A stretch of DNA of 64,000 bases from Helicobacter winghamensis ATCC BAA-430 (GCF_028751035.1 NZ_CP063533.1:1364001-1428000); one strand, 5' to 3'; shown: positions 18,191 through 27,529, numbered from the stretch's first letter. Notes: a model not told the origin generated them from the sequence alone. Numbers and translations are program-made.

Positions 18191-19465
18191 TTATCCTAGC
18201 AGACTAGGCAACCAAAGAGAAATCTCAGGAATATAAGTAATCAGTCCAAGTCCTACTAATAACACACAAAGCCAAGGAATGATAGAAAGTGTAACATCTT
18301 TTAGGCTAAGTCCCGTTAAAGAGCTTGCAACAAAAAGGTTAAGCCCAACAGGCGGTGTTAGCATTCCAAGCTCCATATTTACAATCATCACAATCCCAAA
18401 ATGAATAGGATCAATCCCAAGTTGCATAGCAATTGGCAAAAGCAAAGGCGTCATAATCATAACCACAGATGATGGCTCCATAAATTGCCCCATAATAAAC
18501 AAAGCAACATTTACCAAAATCAAAAACATCCACCAACTCATATTCATACTAACAAGATATTCCGCAATCATATGTGGAATGCGTTCTCCAGTTAAGAAGT
18601 GTGCAAACACAACAGCAAAACCAATGATAAAGAAAATCATCGCTGTTGTAATTGCTGCGTCTAAAAATACACTATAAAGATCTTTAAGCTTAATATCCTT
18701 ATAAACAAAAAGTGATACAATAAATGCATACACTGCACTAATTCCAGCAGCTTCAGTGGCAGTAAAAACCCCTGCATAGATTCCACCAATTACAACAAAC
18801 ACAATCAATAATGCCCAAAATGCTTCTTTAAATTTCAGCCACCGCTCTTTAAAGCTTGCAGGTTTTGTAGCTTTAAACCCTAAGCGTATTGCACCAAAAT
18901 ATGCATAAAGCATCATCATTCCGCCAACCAAAAGCCCCGGAATTACACCCGCCATAAAAAGCTTTTCAATAGAAACTTCTGCTGTTACCCCATAAACAAT
19001 CATTACAACAGAAGGCGGAATCAAAATTCCAAGACTTCCAGCTGATGTAATTGCTCCAACTGAATAACTCTTAGGATACCCTGCTTCTTTTAACGCCATA
19101 AACATTACAGAACCAATAGCAACAACTGTCGCTGGGGAACTTCCACTAACTGCTGCAAAAATAATACAAGCTAAAATTGCACTCATAGGCAAGCCACCGG
19201 GCAAATGCCCAACGATACTTTTAGCAAAATCCACAATTCTCTGCGCAGAACTTCCTTTGCTCATTAAAGAACCTGCCAAAATAAACATAGGAATTGCCAT
19301 TAATGCTGGCTTTAAACCATTTAACATAATCTCTGGCACAGCAAAGACATCATAAGAACTAAATAACAACATTGTTAAAACCGCGCTCACCCCTAGCGAA
19401 ATTGCTACGGGCACGCCAAGCAATAACAATCCAAATAAAACAATTAATAAAAATGCAACACTCAT
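18191..19465 (-). CDS. dctM: TRAP transporter large permease (DctM family)
   Basis: A 424-residue, about 12-helix membrane protein forming the sodium-driven translocation channel of a TRAP transporter. Recognisable segments are LLGVPVAISLGVSAVLTML, AAVSGSSPATVVAIGSVMF, GSLGILIPPSVVMIVYG and GMLTPPVGLNLFVASSLTG, all characteristic of DctM. It follows dctQ by 17 bases in the order P-Q-M, with independent small and large permease genes. The substrate is probably a small organic acid, but the family covers many carboxylates. Confidence 0.95.
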   Translation of the reverse strand: MSVAFLLIVLFGLLLLGVPVAISLGVSAVLTMLLFSSYDVFAVPEIMLNGLKPALMAIPMFILAGSLMSKGSSAQRIVDFAKSIVGHLPGGLPMSAILACIIFAAVSGSSPATVVAIGSVMFMALKEAGYPKSYSVGAITSAGSLGILIPPSVVMIVYGVTAEVSIEKLFMAGVIPGLLVGGMMMLYAYFGAIRLGFKATKPASFKERWLKFKEAFWALLIVFVVIGGIYAGVFTATEAAGISAVYAFIVSLFVYKDIKLKDLYSVFLDAAITTAMIFFIIGFAVVFAHFLTGERIPHMIAEYLVSMNMSWWMFLILVNVALFIMGQFMEPSSVVMIMTPLLLPIAMQLGIDPIHFGIVMIVNMELGMLTPPVGLNLFVASSLTGLSLKDVTLSIIPWLCVLLVGLGLITYIPEISLWLPSLLG

Positions 19466-19482
19466 AGAAATCCCTTACTTTT

Positions 19483-20043
19483 CTAGTCTTTCACAACAGA
19501 ATCGTGAATCATTTCTTTCTCTGCGCTTTTAACTACCTTATCTGCTGGCATCAAAGAAACCTCATAAATTTTCTCCAAAGAGCGATAAGTTGCGCCCAAA
19601 AAAGCAATTGGCAAACACAAAAGAAATACCCACAAAGGAACACTATGCAGTGCTTCACTCATATAACCAATTTCATAATTTAAATAGCAAACCATCAAAC
19701 TTGCATAAAACATAAATCCCAAAAACACAGAGTTTAAAAGATGTGTTAATAACACACAAGTTTTTGCAAGAGATGGTGGAAATTTCTCAATCAACATTGT
19801 TACAGCAATATGCACTCCTTTTCTAAAGCCATAAGCTGCTCCAAAAAATGCCGACCATAAAAAGCAGTATCTTGCCACCTCTTCTGCCCAAGTAAGGGAA
19901 CCAATTTCTGGATAAAATCCTGCAATATAGCGCACACAAACATTAATCGCTGTAATTACAATTCCAGCCGCTAGCCCGAATACAGCAACGCTCTTGTTCA
20001 TTGTCGCAATAACCCTATCTAACGCTTGAAAAAAATTCACCAA
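19483..20043 (-). CDS. dctQ: TRAP transporter small permease (DctQ family)
   Basis: A 186-residue four-helix membrane protein, the small subunit that pairs with DctM. The motif WAEEVARYCFLWSAFFGAAYG (about residues 52-72, in pieces) is the diagnostic part of the family. A charged C-terminal tail of about 30 residues (PADKVVKSAEKEMIHDSVVKD region) is longer than minimal. It lies 20 bases after dctP. Confidence 0.92.
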   Translation of the reverse strand: MVNFFQALDRVIATMNKSVAVFGLAAGIVITAINVCVRYIAGFYPEIGSLTWAEEVARYCFLWSAFFGAAYGFRKGVHIAVTMLIEKFPPSLAKTCVLLTHLLNSVFLGFMFYASLMVCYLNYEIGYMSEALHSVPLWVFLLCLPIAFLGATYRSLEKIYEVSLMPADKVVKSAEKEMIHDSVVKD

Positions 20044-20063
20044 TGCCCCTTACTTAAATTTAA

Positions 20064-21083
20064 TTATTTTGTATTAATTGTTTTTTCAATTAATTCTTTA
20101 CCCACTAAATCATAAAACTTAGGATAAATCGCAATCATTACATCTTGCCATTGTTGTTTTTGTGCAGCATCCAACTCATACACTTTTGTGCCTGTTTTAT
20201 CATCAGCTTTTAAGCGATCAAGCAAAACTTTTTCCTCTTTTGCGCTTTCTTCTCTCTCATAAATTGTAGCCTCACGCATTGCAGTTGTAAATTTTTCTTG
20301 TAAATCCTGCGGCAAACTATTCCAAAACTTCTCGCTTGCAACAACCAAATATCCTAAATAGCCGTGATTTGAAATAGTAATAGAACTTTGCACTTCATAA
20401 AACTTAGAATTATAAAGGTTTGAAAGTGGATTTTCAGCAGCATCTACAACACCAGTTTGTAACGCTGAATACACTTCACCAAATGGTAAAACTTGCGGGA
20501 TTGCTTTAATTGCCTTTGTTTGCTCCTCTAACACTTTAGAACTCATAATACGCATTTTTTGCCCCTCAGCATCACTAGGAAGAATAATAGGTTTTTTATT
20601 TGTGCTAAACTGCTTAAATCCAGCATCCCAATAATCTAACGCAATATAACCTTTAGAGCTAATCACATCTCTTAAGATTTTTCCTACTTCGCCATCCATT
20701 ACATTATGCAAATGTTCAGTATCGCGAAAAAGAAAAGGGACATCCCACAAATTAAATTCTTTTGCAAAAGGTGTAAATTTAGAAAAGCTTGGTGCTGCAA
20801 GCTGCACATTATTACGCTTTAACTCTTGAAATACCTTATCATCATCCACAAGTTGCGCAGAAGGAAAGACATGCACTTTAATTTGCCCATCCGTTAGCTC
20901 TTCTACTCTTTTTGCAAAGAAATTTGCTGCCTTTCCTTTTGGTGTATTCTCGCTTACAACATGCGCAAATTTCACTTCATAGACTTTTTTATCACCTGCC
21001 GCACCTGCTGTTGTTTCTTTTTGTTCACCACAACCAACCAGCGCAAATGCTGCTAGCACTGAAGCTAAAATAACTTTTTTCAT
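20064..21083 (-). CDS. dctP: TRAP transporter solute-binding protein (DctP family), lipoprotein form
   Basis: A 339-residue extracytoplasmic solute receptor that delivers its ligand to DctQM. The mature domain begins YEVKFAHVVSENTPKGKAAN, and EGQKMRIMSSKVLEEQTKAI carries the arginine that usually pairs with the ligand carboxylate. Instead of a plain signal peptide it has a lipobox (ASVLAAFALVGCGEQKE, cysteine at residue 18), so it is predicted to be lipid-anchored, which is less common for Gram-negative DctP. First gene of dctPQM; the 149 bases upstream are A/T-rich with no motif I can assign. Confidence 0.92.
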   Translation of the reverse strand: MKKVILASVLAAFALVGCGEQKETTAGAAGDKKVYEVKFAHVVSENTPKGKAANFFAKRVEELTDGQIKVHVFPSAQLVDDDKVFQELKRNNVQLAAPSFSKFTPFAKEFNLWDVPFLFRDTEHLHNVMDGEVGKILRDVISSKGYIALDYWDAGFKQFSTNKKPIILPSDAEGQKMRIMSSKVLEEQTKAIKAIPQVLPFGEVYSALQTGVVDAAENPLSNLYNSKFYEVQSSITISNHGYLGYLVVASEKFWNSLPQDLQEKFTTAMREATIYEREESAKEEKVLLDRLKADDKTGTKVYELDAAQKQQWQDVMIAIYPKFYDLVGKELIEKTINTK

Positions 21084-21232
21084 TGTCTTCTCCTTTAGAA
21101 TTTACTCTAGCATTTAAGAGTTAAGTATTTTACAAATTTTTATTACAAACTTAAGAAAAAAATCAAAAATCCTTTACAATTCTCTTTGCAATCTATAATT
21201 TTTAGTATTAAAAATTACTTTTAGTAACAAAA

Positions 21233-21751
21233 TTATTTGTAATTTTTAATTGCCTTATCTAATATCTCTTTTGCTGTGTTTAAATCCTTATATTCTTTGA
21301 CTTTTACCCATTTATTTGGCTCTAACATTTTATAAGTTTCAAAAAAGTTTTTGATTCTATCTAAAGTGATTTGTGGTAAATCTTCTAAACTCTTAATTCT
21401 GTCATATCTTGGATCAATCTTGGAAATAGGCACAGCGATAAGCTTTTCGTCCATTCCACTCTCATCTTCCATAATCAAAACTCCAATCAAACGCGCTTTG
21501 ATCACACTTCCAGCTTGCAAAGGATATTCATTAATCACAAGCACATCAGCAGGATCTCCATCATCACTTAGTGTATTTGGAACAAAACCATAATTTGCAG
21601 GGTAAAACATTGCACTATACATTACTCTATCCACTACAACCGCACCACTATCCTTATCAATCTCATATTTAATATTTGAACCATAAGGAATCTCAATCAC
21701 AACATTTAACCTCTCTGGGTTACTTCCTACTTCAATTTTACTTAAATCCAT
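21233..21751 (-). CDS. ppa: Inorganic pyrophosphatase
   Basis: A 172-residue cytosolic family I pyrophosphatase that hydrolyses pyrophosphate to drive biosynthesis. Conserved parts are VVIEIPYGSNIKYEIDKDSG, MYPANYGF-like MFYPANYGFVPNT, and the metal-binding DDGDPADVLVINEYP. I use the ATG at 21751 (MDLSKIEVGSN) because GGAGCAAAA stands just before it; upstream in-frame codons would run into the preceding gene without a ribosome site. It follows the membrane protein gene in the H. pylori-like order aspS-adk-X-ppa. Confidence 0.95.
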   Translation of the reverse strand: MDLSKIEVGSNPERLNVVIEIPYGSNIKYEIDKDSGAVVVDRVMYSAMFYPANYGFVPNTLSDDGDPADVLVINEYPLQAGSVIKARLIGVLIMEDESGMDEKLIAVPISKIDPRYDRIKSLEDLPQITLDRIKNFFETYKMLEPNKWVKVKEYKDLNTAKEILDKAIKNYK

Positions 21752-21767
21752 TTTTGCTCCTTTAAAA

Positions 21768-22250
21768 TTATTTTTGAGACATTTTATGCATATAATCTGC
21801 CACTTCTGCACAAAATTCCTTACCATTATAAATGTTGGAAACGGCAATTTGTGCAGATTCTGTATATTTATGCGTGATAAATACCGTATAAGTTTTTAGG
21901 ATATAGGACCAAAAACTTTGTTGGAACATAGCACCTCCGCAATCATTCCAAATAATCCCATTGACCCCTTTAGTCCAAGGAAATATTCCCCGATGAAACC
22001 AAACTCCACGCTCATTCATAAAAACATATTGTGCCCTCAAGGATAAAAAACGAAGTGTGAAATTTATCAACTCCAAAACTCCAAATCCAAGAAGAATCTT
22101 CCAAAAAAATTGAGGAAGAAAATATTTTGCCCCATACACAACAATTATAACAAAAATCAAATGCACTAAAGACATTTTAACATAAGCAACCCAAGAAATT
22201 CCATATCTTTTTGACTGGAATCCTCTTCCGTCAATTTCTCCAAATTCCAA
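21768..22250 (-). CDS. Hypothetical membrane protein with PH-like cytosolic region, TTG start
   Basis: A 160-residue protein of unknown function. Two hydrophobic helices (about residues 26-47 and 50-68) are followed by a soluble part with YVFMNERGVWFHRGIFPWTKGVNGIIWNDC, resembling the bacterial PH-like domains that follow membrane helices. I place the start at TTG 22250 because AAAGGAG lies directly upstream and the adk stop is 13 bases away; an in-frame ATG at 22298 would need a 35-base overlap with adk and has no ribosome site. It occupies the position between adk and ppa where other Helicobacter species carry an unrelated gene. Confidence 0.72.
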   Translation of the reverse strand: MEFGEIDGRGFQSKRYGISWVAYVKMSLVHLIFVIIVVYGAKYFLPQFFWKILLGFGVLELINFTLRFLSLRAQYVFMNERGVWFHRGIFPWTKGVNGIIWNDCGGAMFQQSFWSYILKTYTVFITHKYTESAQIAVSNIYNGKEFCAEVADYMHKMSQK

Positions 22251-22263
22251 ATTATCTCCTTTG

Positions 22264-22836
22264 TTAAATCTTGCCTTTAATAAATGCTTCCATTTCATTT
22301 GTGATTTCTTCAATAGTGCGCTCGCCATCAATTTTATGTAAGATTCCTTTTTTGCCATAAAATTCTTGAATTTCTTTTAAAGGCTCTTGAAACACGCGCA
22401 TACGATTATTAAACACTTCTACATTATCATCTGCCCCCCTTGCACGCCCCAACACTCTATCACAAGCTGTTTTCTCACTAACTTCTACTTCAATCACACT
22501 TGCAAGTGTAATATCGTTTTTATCCTGCAAAATCCTATCAAGCTCTATCATCTGCTCCACACTTCTAGGATAACCATCAATTAACACCACATTTTTTGGT
22601 GCATTTGAAATCGCATCCACGATTGTTTTTACCACAATCTCCAAAGGCACAAGATTTCCCTTGCTTGTAAAACTATCAATAAGTTTTCCTAGCTCACTTC
22701 CACTAGCAACTTCCGCACGCAAAAGCTCACCTGTAGAATAATGCACCATAGAATCGCTATTGTTTTTACTGATAATCTCCGCATCTGTTGTCTTTCCGCT
22801 TCCGGGCGCACCAATTACTAAAAATAATTTTTTCAT
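22264..22836 (-). CDS. adk: Adenylate kinase
   Basis: A 190-residue short-form adenylate kinase (AMP + ATP to 2 ADP). The P-loop is [12 protein letters not shown] at residues 8-19; [19 protein letters not shown] binds [16 protein letters not shown] is the family signature; the lid is the short loop around RGADDN, without a zinc site. The length matches H. pylori Adk. It follows aspS by 9 bases and has an AAGGAG site. Confidence 0.96.
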   Translation of the reverse strand: MKKLFLVIGAPGSGKTTDAEIISKNNSDSMVHYSTGELLRAEVASGSELGKLIDSFTSKGNLVPLEIVVKTIVDAISNAPKNVVLIDGYPRSVEQMIELDRILQDKNDITLASVIEVEVSEKTACDRVLGRARGADDNVEVFNNRMRVFQEPLKEIQEFYGKKGILHKIDGERTIEEITNEMEAFIKGKI

Positions 22837-22845
22837 CTTTTCTCC

Positions 22846-24597
22846 TTACCTTTTAGTTTCTCTAACTCTTATATGCAACTCCCTTAATTGCTCTTCATTT
22901 GCCACACTTGGCGCATCTGTTAAAGGACAAGTTGCCTTTTGTGTTTTAGGGAATGCAATCACATCACGGATTGAATGCGCTTTACACAAAAGCATTATAA
23001 TTCTATCCAATCCAAAGGCTAAACCGCCGTGTGGTGGAGCGCCAAATTGCAAGGCTTCTAAAAGAAAGCTAAATTTATCCTGTGCTTCTTCTTTTGAAAT
23101 TCCTAACAAATCAAACACGCGACTTTGAATCTCTTGCTTATGGATTCTAATGCTTCCTCCGCCAATTTCAAAACCATTTAAAACCACATCATATGCCACA
23201 GAGTTAATCTCCTCTAAATCCTCTACTTCTAAATTGCTAGGCATTGTGAAAGGGTGGTGAAGCGCTGAAATGCTTCCATCATCATTGCGTTCAAACATAG
23301 GAAAATCTACAACCCACAAGAATTTATACGCATTTTTATCAATCAAATCCATATCTTGTGCGATTTTTTGACGCAATCTTCCCATATAATCCCACACAAT
23401 CTTTTTCTCACCCGCTCCAAAGAAAATAATATCTCCAACACTTGCTCCCGCGCGCTCAAGCAAAATTTTTAAGTTTGCTTCACTTATAAATTTTACAAGC
23501 GGACCTTTTGCGCCTTCTTCTTTAATTTGAATATAAGCCAAACCTTTTGCACCAAATTTTCTCACAAACTCTTCTGCCTCGCCTAAAGTTTTGCGACTAA
23601 AGAATGTATCGCCACCTTTTACACAAAGGGCTTTAAAGCGATTCTTTTTAGGATCTTTTGCAATGGAGGCAAAAATATCATTGCTAGAATCCACAAATAA
23701 ATCCCCCACTTCAACAAAAGGTAAATCAAAGCGTAAATCTGGCTTATCACTTCCATAAGATTCCATAACTTCTTTATAAGAATAACGCTCAAATGGCGTA
23801 GCAATCGTAATCCCACACGCATTAAAAATAGATTTTAAAACTGCCTCTGCCACACCCATTACATCATCAGCATTACAAAAACTCATTTCTAAGTCAATTT
23901 GTGTAAATTCCGGCTGTCTATCTAGGCGCAAATCCTCATCTCTAAAGCACTTTGCGATTTGAAAATACCGATCAAATCCACTCACCATCAAAAGTTGCTT
24001 AAAGAGTTGCGGAGATTGTGGCAATGCGTAAAACTCCCCGTGATGCACACGACTAGGCACCAAATAATCCCTTGCACCTTCTGGCGTGGCTTTTGTTAAA
24101 ATTGGAGTTTCAACTTCTAAGAATCCTAAATCGCTAAGCGTATTGCGCGTAGCTTGTGTTACTTTGGAGCGTGTGATAAAAATTTCTTGTAATCTAGGAT
24201 TTCTTAAATCTAAATAGCGATATTTTAAACGCACATCTTCACCCACGCTCTCATCGCCCACAGCAATAGGTGGCGTTAAGCTTTTATTTTCCACTACCAA
24301 AGATTCCACGAGCACTTCAATTTTGCCTGTTTTAAGCTTAGGATTTTCTAGCCCTTCTCCCCTTCTGCGCACCTTTCCTTTTGCAATTAAGACATATTCA
24401 TCACGCACTTCACTTGCAATTTTATGTGCCTCTTGGCAATCTTTTGGATCAAACACAAGCTGCACCAAACCACTTCTATCACGCAAGTCAATAAACACAA
24501 CTCCTCCGTGATCGCGGTAAGTATTACACCAACCACATAAACTTACCACTTCTCCAATATTTTGCTCGCCTAAATCCGCGCAATAATGGCTTCTCAT
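22846..24597 (-). CDS. aspS: Aspartyl-tRNA synthetase
   Basis: A 583-residue class IIb synthetase. The N-terminal OB anticodon-binding domain occupies residues 1-105 ([20 protein letters not shown]). Class II motif 2 is [20 protein letters not shown] (about residues 216-235), the bacterial GAD insertion domain spans about 290-410, and motif 3 is [13 protein letters not shown] near residue 530. In Helicobacter this enzyme is usually non-discriminating (it also charges tRNA-Asn); this is known of the group and not read here. tRNA-Asn lies at 29602. Confidence 0.96.
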   Translation of the reverse strand: MRSHYCADLGEQNIGEVVSLCGWCNTYRDHGGVVFIDLRDRSGLVQLVFDPKDCQEAHKIASEVRDEYVLIAKGKVRRRGEGLENPKLKTGKIEVLVESLVVENKSLTPPIAVGDESVGEDVRLKYRYLDLRNPRLQEIFITRSKVTQATRNTLSDLGFLEVETPILTKATPEGARDYLVPSRVHHGEFYALPQSPQLFKQLLMVSGFDRYFQIAKCFRDEDLRLDRQPEFTQIDLEMSFCNADDVMGVAEAVLKSIFNACGITIATPFERYSYKEVMESYGSDKPDLRFDLPFVEVGDLFVDSSNDIFASIAKDPKKNRFKALCVKGGDTFFSRKTLGEAEEFVRKFGAKGLAYIQIKEEGAKGPLVKFISEANLKILLERAGASVGDIIFFGAGEKKIVWDYMGRLRQKIAQDMDLIDKNAYKFLWVVDFPMFERNDDGSISALHHPFTMPSNLEVEDLEEINSVAYDVVLNGFEIGGGSIRIHKQEIQSRVFDLLGISKEEAQDKFSFLLEALQFGAPPHGGLAFGLDRIIMLLCKAHSIRDVIAFPKTQKATCPLTDAPSVANEEQLRELHIRVRETKR

Positions 24598-24704
24598 CTT
24601 TAAAACTCCTAAAATTTTTACAAAACAAGGCGATATTCTAACAAAAAATAGCAGAAGAAAAAATTAAATCCTAGAGCATTGTAGTCTTTTAAGCAATACT
24701 CTGT

Positions 24705-24710
24705 TAAAAT
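24705..24710 (+). promoter_or_regulatory. Extended -10 upstream of the selenium operon
   Basis: TGTTAAAAT gives an extended TGn -10 hexamer (TAAAAT) 92 bases before the yedE start. It leaves a structured leader of about 85 nt containing the two hairpins at 24726-24778. Confidence 0.45.
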
Positions 24711-24725
24711 ATCCGCTTTTATTTG

Positions 24726-24778
24726 GCTTGAGGCTCAAGCAAACAGCTACTTCTTAACTTTCTTTTCACACTAGCTGT
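24726..24778 (+). other. Structured 5' leader of the selenium operon: two hairpins
   Basis: The leader holds a perfect 6-bp stem with a 3-base loop (GCTTGA GGC TCAAGC, 24726-24740), followed at once by a 7-bp inverted repeat ACAGCTA (24743-24749) / TAGCTGT (24772-24778) with a 22-base loop. The second arm ends 15 bases before the Shine-Dalgarno TTAGGAG. The structure is seen in the sequence; any regulatory role is inference. Confidence 0.5.
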
Positions 24779-24801
24779 CTTATTTTATCTTTTAGGAGTT
24801 T

Positions 24802-25863
24802 ATGATGAAGTTGGCAATTTGGCCGATTCTTGCAGGGATTGCACTTGGAGTCCTAGCACCTGTTTTGGTGTATTTTGGCAATCCGGGCAATATGGGTATG
24901 TGTGCAGCGTGCTTTACACGCGATATTGCAGGAGCTTTAAACTTGCATCAAGCAGGCATTGTGCAATACATTCGCCCTGAAGTGATTGGGTTAGTTTTTG
25001 GTGCGCTTCTTGCTGCCTTTCTTTTTAAAGAATTTCGCCCGCGTGCAGGTTCAGCACCGATTGTGCGTTTTGCGCTTGGGATCTTTGCGATGATTGGCGC
25101 ACTTGTATTTTTAGGCTGTCCTTGGAGAATGTGGCTGCGTTTAAGCGCGGGAGATTGGAGTGCCATTGCAGGTGTATTTGGGCTTGTGTTTGGAATCTTA
25201 ATTGGAGTCTTTTTCTTAAAACGCGGATTCTCTCTTGGGCGTAATCGCCCAGCAAGCAAAATCGTAGGATTTACATTTCCTATCTTTATGTTAGGGCTTT
25301 TAGGGCTTTTAACTTGGGGTTTGCTTGATCCAAATGCTCCAGTTAAATTTTCACAAAACGGACCAGGCTCTATGCACGCACCACTTATAATCTCACTCAT
25401 TGCAGGATTATTCTTGGGTGCCATTTTTCAAAAAAGTCGCTTCTGCATGATTGCAGCGGTGCGTGATACCGTTCTTTTGCGCGATACGCATATTCTACAA
25501 GGTGTGATTGCACTTGTAGTTGCGGCATTTTTTACCAATCTTGCGCTAGGCTTATTTAATCCTGGTTTTACAGGACAGCCTATTGCTCATAACGATGCAC
25601 TTTGGAATTTCTTAGGAATGGCACTTGCAGGAATTGCCTTTACACTTGCTGGAGGTTGCCCAGGAAGACAACTAATCTTAAGCGGCGAGGGTGATGGTGA
25701 TGCAGGAGTATTTATTATGGGATTGCTTGTTGGAGCAGCTTTTGCACATAACTTTGCTCTTGCAAGCTCCCCAGCTGGAATTAGTGCAAATGCACCTATT
25801 GCAGTGATTGCTGGATTTATTTTTTGTTTGCTTGTTGCAGCTTTTGCTAGAGAAAAACGCTAA
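24802..25863 (+). CDS. yedE: YedE/YeeE-family membrane transporter, selenium-associated (FdhT-like)
   Basis: A 353-residue protein with about nine or ten transmembrane helices from the YeeE/YedE thiosulfate/selenium transporter family. Conserved cysteine-bearing segments are MCAACFTRDIAGAL (about residue 33), FLGCPWRMWLRLSAGDW (about 103), KSRFCMIAAVRDTVLLRD (about 214) and LAGGCPGRQLILSGEGDGD (about 285). This is the pattern of the YedE form linked to selenium metabolism; the Campylobacter equivalent (FdhT) is required for selenium-dependent formate dehydrogenase. The following tusA-like, cysteine-desulfurase and DUF3343 genes support that assignment. ATG ATG at 24802/24805 follows TTAGGAG. 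The substrate is not proven. Confidence 0.85.
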   Translation: MMKLAIWPILAGIALGVLAPVLVYFGNPGNMGMCAACFTRDIAGALNLHQAGIVQYIRPEVIGLVFGALLAAFLFKEFRPRAGSAPIVRFALGIFAMIGALVFLGCPWRMWLRLSAGDWSAIAGVFGLVFGILIGVFFLKRGFSLGRNRPASKIVGFTFPIFMLGLLGLLTWGLLDPNAPVKFSQNGPGSMHAPLIISLIAGLFLGAIFQKSRFCMIAAVRDTVLLRDTHILQGVIALVVAAFFTNLALGLFNPGFTGQPIAHNDALWNFLGMALAGIAFTLAGGCPGRQLILSGEGDGDAGVFIMGLLVGAAFAHNFALASSPAGISANAPIAVIAGFIFCLLVAAFAREKR

Positions 25864-25873
25864 GGAGAAATTT

Positions 25874-26083
25874 ATGGTAGAACTTGATGTGCGCGGGCTT
25901 AGCTGCCCAGAACCTGTGTTAAATCTAAAGCCTTTATTGGAAAAAGGCGAAAGTGTAATTAGGGTGCTCTGCAATTGTGGAGCAAGTAGCGATAATATCC
26001 GCCGTTTAGCAGCACAGCACGGCTACAATGTGAAAGCTGAAACTGAAAATGGTGAAGATTTAGAATTTATTTTAAAAAAATAA
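25874..26083 (+). CDS. TusA/YedF-like sulfur (selenium) carrier protein
   Basis: A 69-residue TusA-fold protein. VELDVRGLSCPEPVLNLKPLL carries the C-P-x-P signature, with the acceptor cysteine at residue 11. In the selenium context it matches the small protein paired with YedE/FdhT (called FdhU or YedF N-domain). It probably receives or hands on a persulfide or perselenide. The start is the ATG at 25874, with AAGGAG seven bases upstream and 10 bases after yedE. A terminator-like hairpin follows its stop. Confidence 0.87.
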   Translation: MVELDVRGLSCPEPVLNLKPLLEKGESVIRVLCNCGASSDNIRRLAAQHGYNVKAETENGEDLEFILKK

Positions 26084-26087
26084 TTTT

Positions 26088-26109
26088 AGGATTCCATTTT
26101 TGGAATCCT
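26088..26109 (+). terminator. Intra-operon hairpin between the tusA-like and cysteine-desulfurase genes
   Basis: A perfect 9-bp inverted repeat AGGATTCCA / TGGAATCCT with a TTTT loop lies four bases after the tusA-like stop, followed by GATTTTAGGAG. It has a terminator shape but a short T-run, and the next gene continues 17 bases later. Partial termination or an mRNA-stability element is likely. Confidence 0.5.
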
Positions 26110-26125
26110 GATTTTAGGAGCAAAA

Positions 26126-27298
26126 ATGCAAGATTTCCAAAAATACATTTATTTAGATAATGCAGCGACAACCTTCCCTAAAGCACCGGGTGTTAAAGAA
26201 GCTGTTAATGTATTTTTAGAAAACTTGGGGGCAAGCCCAGGTAGAAGCGGGCATACACTATCTATTAAATCAGGAAGGATTCTTTTTCAAACACGCAAGG
26301 CTCTAGCAGATCTTCTAGGCTTAAAAGATCCTAAACGCGTTATTTTTACGCTCAATGCAACAATGGCAATCAATACTCTTTTACAAGGTTTTTTAAAGCC
26401 TAATGATATTGTTGTTACCACACAAATGGAACACAATGCTATTAAACGCCCATTAAATGCACTTAAAGCCACTCTTGGCATAAAAGTGCGTGAGATCCCT
26501 TGCAATAGCACACATACACTAGATTTACAAAGCGCAAAAGAGTTGCTAAAGGGAGCAAAGCTTCTTGCTTGCACACATATTAATAATGTTAGTGGAGCAA
26601 TGATTCCTATTGAAGAGCTTGCAAAAATCGCTCACACAAATGGCGCAAAAGTCTTGCTAGATGGCGCACAAAGTGTCGGATGCGTGCCTATGCAAGAGAT
26701 AATGCACCAAGTCGATTTTCTAGCACTTAGCGCGCACAAAGGGCTTCTTTCTCCTATGGGAGTGGGGGCGCTTTTGCTTAGTGATTCCTTTGATTTTAGC
26801 GAGCTTTCTCCACTTGTTTTTGGGGGAAGTGGAAGTGCTAGCGAAGAAGAGATGCAGCCTAACTTTTTACCAGATAAATTTGAAAGCGGCACACACAATA
26901 TGCACGGAATTGCTGGATTAAAAGCGGGTTTAGATTGGATAGCAAAGCAAGATGTAAAGAAAATCCACGCATATGAGCTGCATTTAAGAAATGCTTTAAT
27001 TACAGGTTTAAGTGGCACGGATAATATTAAAATCTACCATACACAAGGCGATAGCAGTGGAGTGTTATCTATCAATATTACAAACCGCTTGCTTTCAGAA
27101 GCGGGAATGCGTTTAAGCAATGAATATGGGATCTGTGTACGCATAGGGCTACACTGCTCACCTTCTAGCCATAAAACTCTAGGAAGCTTCGCAAGCGGTG
27201 GCACAATTCGTCTAAGTCCCGGAATTTTTACCACAGAAGATGAGATTGAAACCACAATCCAAGCATTACGCCAAATTGCAAAACATTCACAAGGATAA
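26126..27298 (+). CDS. Cysteine desulfurase / selenocysteine lyase-family protein
   Basis: A 390-residue class V aminotransferase-fold PLP enzyme. It should release sulfur from cysteine or selenium from selenocysteine. IYLDNAATTFPKAPGVKEAV is the typical N-terminus, LALSAHKGLLSPMGVG contains the PLP lysine (about residue 207), and RIGLHCSPSSHKTLG the catalytic-loop cysteine (about 345). It belongs to the EF2568-type group often found beside YedF and DUF3343 genes in selenium users, which is different from housekeeping NifS/IscS. Context suggests it feeds the TusA-like carrier. AGGAGC precedes the ATG. Confidence 0.87.
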   Translation: MQDFQKYIYLDNAATTFPKAPGVKEAVNVFLENLGASPGRSGHTLSIKSGRILFQTRKALADLLGLKDPKRVIFTLNATMAINTLLQGFLKPNDIVVTTQMEHNAIKRPLNALKATLGIKVREIPCNSTHTLDLQSAKELLKGAKLLACTHINNVSGAMIPIEELAKIAHTNGAKVLLDGAQSVGCVPMQEIMHQVDFLALSAHKGLLSPMGVGALLLSDSFDFSELSPLVFGGSGSASEEEMQPNFLPDKFESGTHNMHGIAGLKAGLDWIAKQDVKKIHAYELHLRNALITGLSGTDNIKIYHTQGDSSGVLSINITNRLLSEAGMRLSNEYGICVRIGLHCSPSSHKTLGSFASGGTIRLSPGIFTTEDEIETTIQALRQIAKHSQG

Positions 27299-27301
27299 AT
27301 T

Positions 27302-27529
27302 ATGGCAAAACCAAACATTGAGGGCTATGTTTTAGTCTATACCACTTCTAGCGCATTTGAAAGTGAAAGTATCTTGCAAAATCTAGGAATCCCTATTAAA
27401 CTTGTGCCTACACCTAGAGAGTTTTCAAGTGATTGCGGGATTGCCATTTGGTTTCAATGCGAAGATGAAACCGTAATTAAAGATACTTTAGATTCCGCTA
27501 ACATTGAATATGAAATCGCAAAAAAATGA
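27302..27529 (+). CDS. DUF3343 putative Se/S carrier-like protein
   Basis: A 75-residue protein of the DUF3343 family. It shows the typical layout: a beta strand YVLVYTTSSAFESESILQ, the turn PIKLVPTPREFSSDCGIAIW with a single conserved cysteine at about residue 46, and a short C-terminal strand IEYEIAKK. Such proteins recur in operons with YedF and the csd-like enzyme and are proposed selenium or sulfur carriers. It begins three bases after the desulfurase stop, so the two are co-translated. Confidence 0.85.
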   Translation: MAKPNIEGYVLVYTTSSAFESESILQNLGIPIKLVPTPREFSSDCGIAIWFQCEDETVIKDTLDSANIEYEIAKK

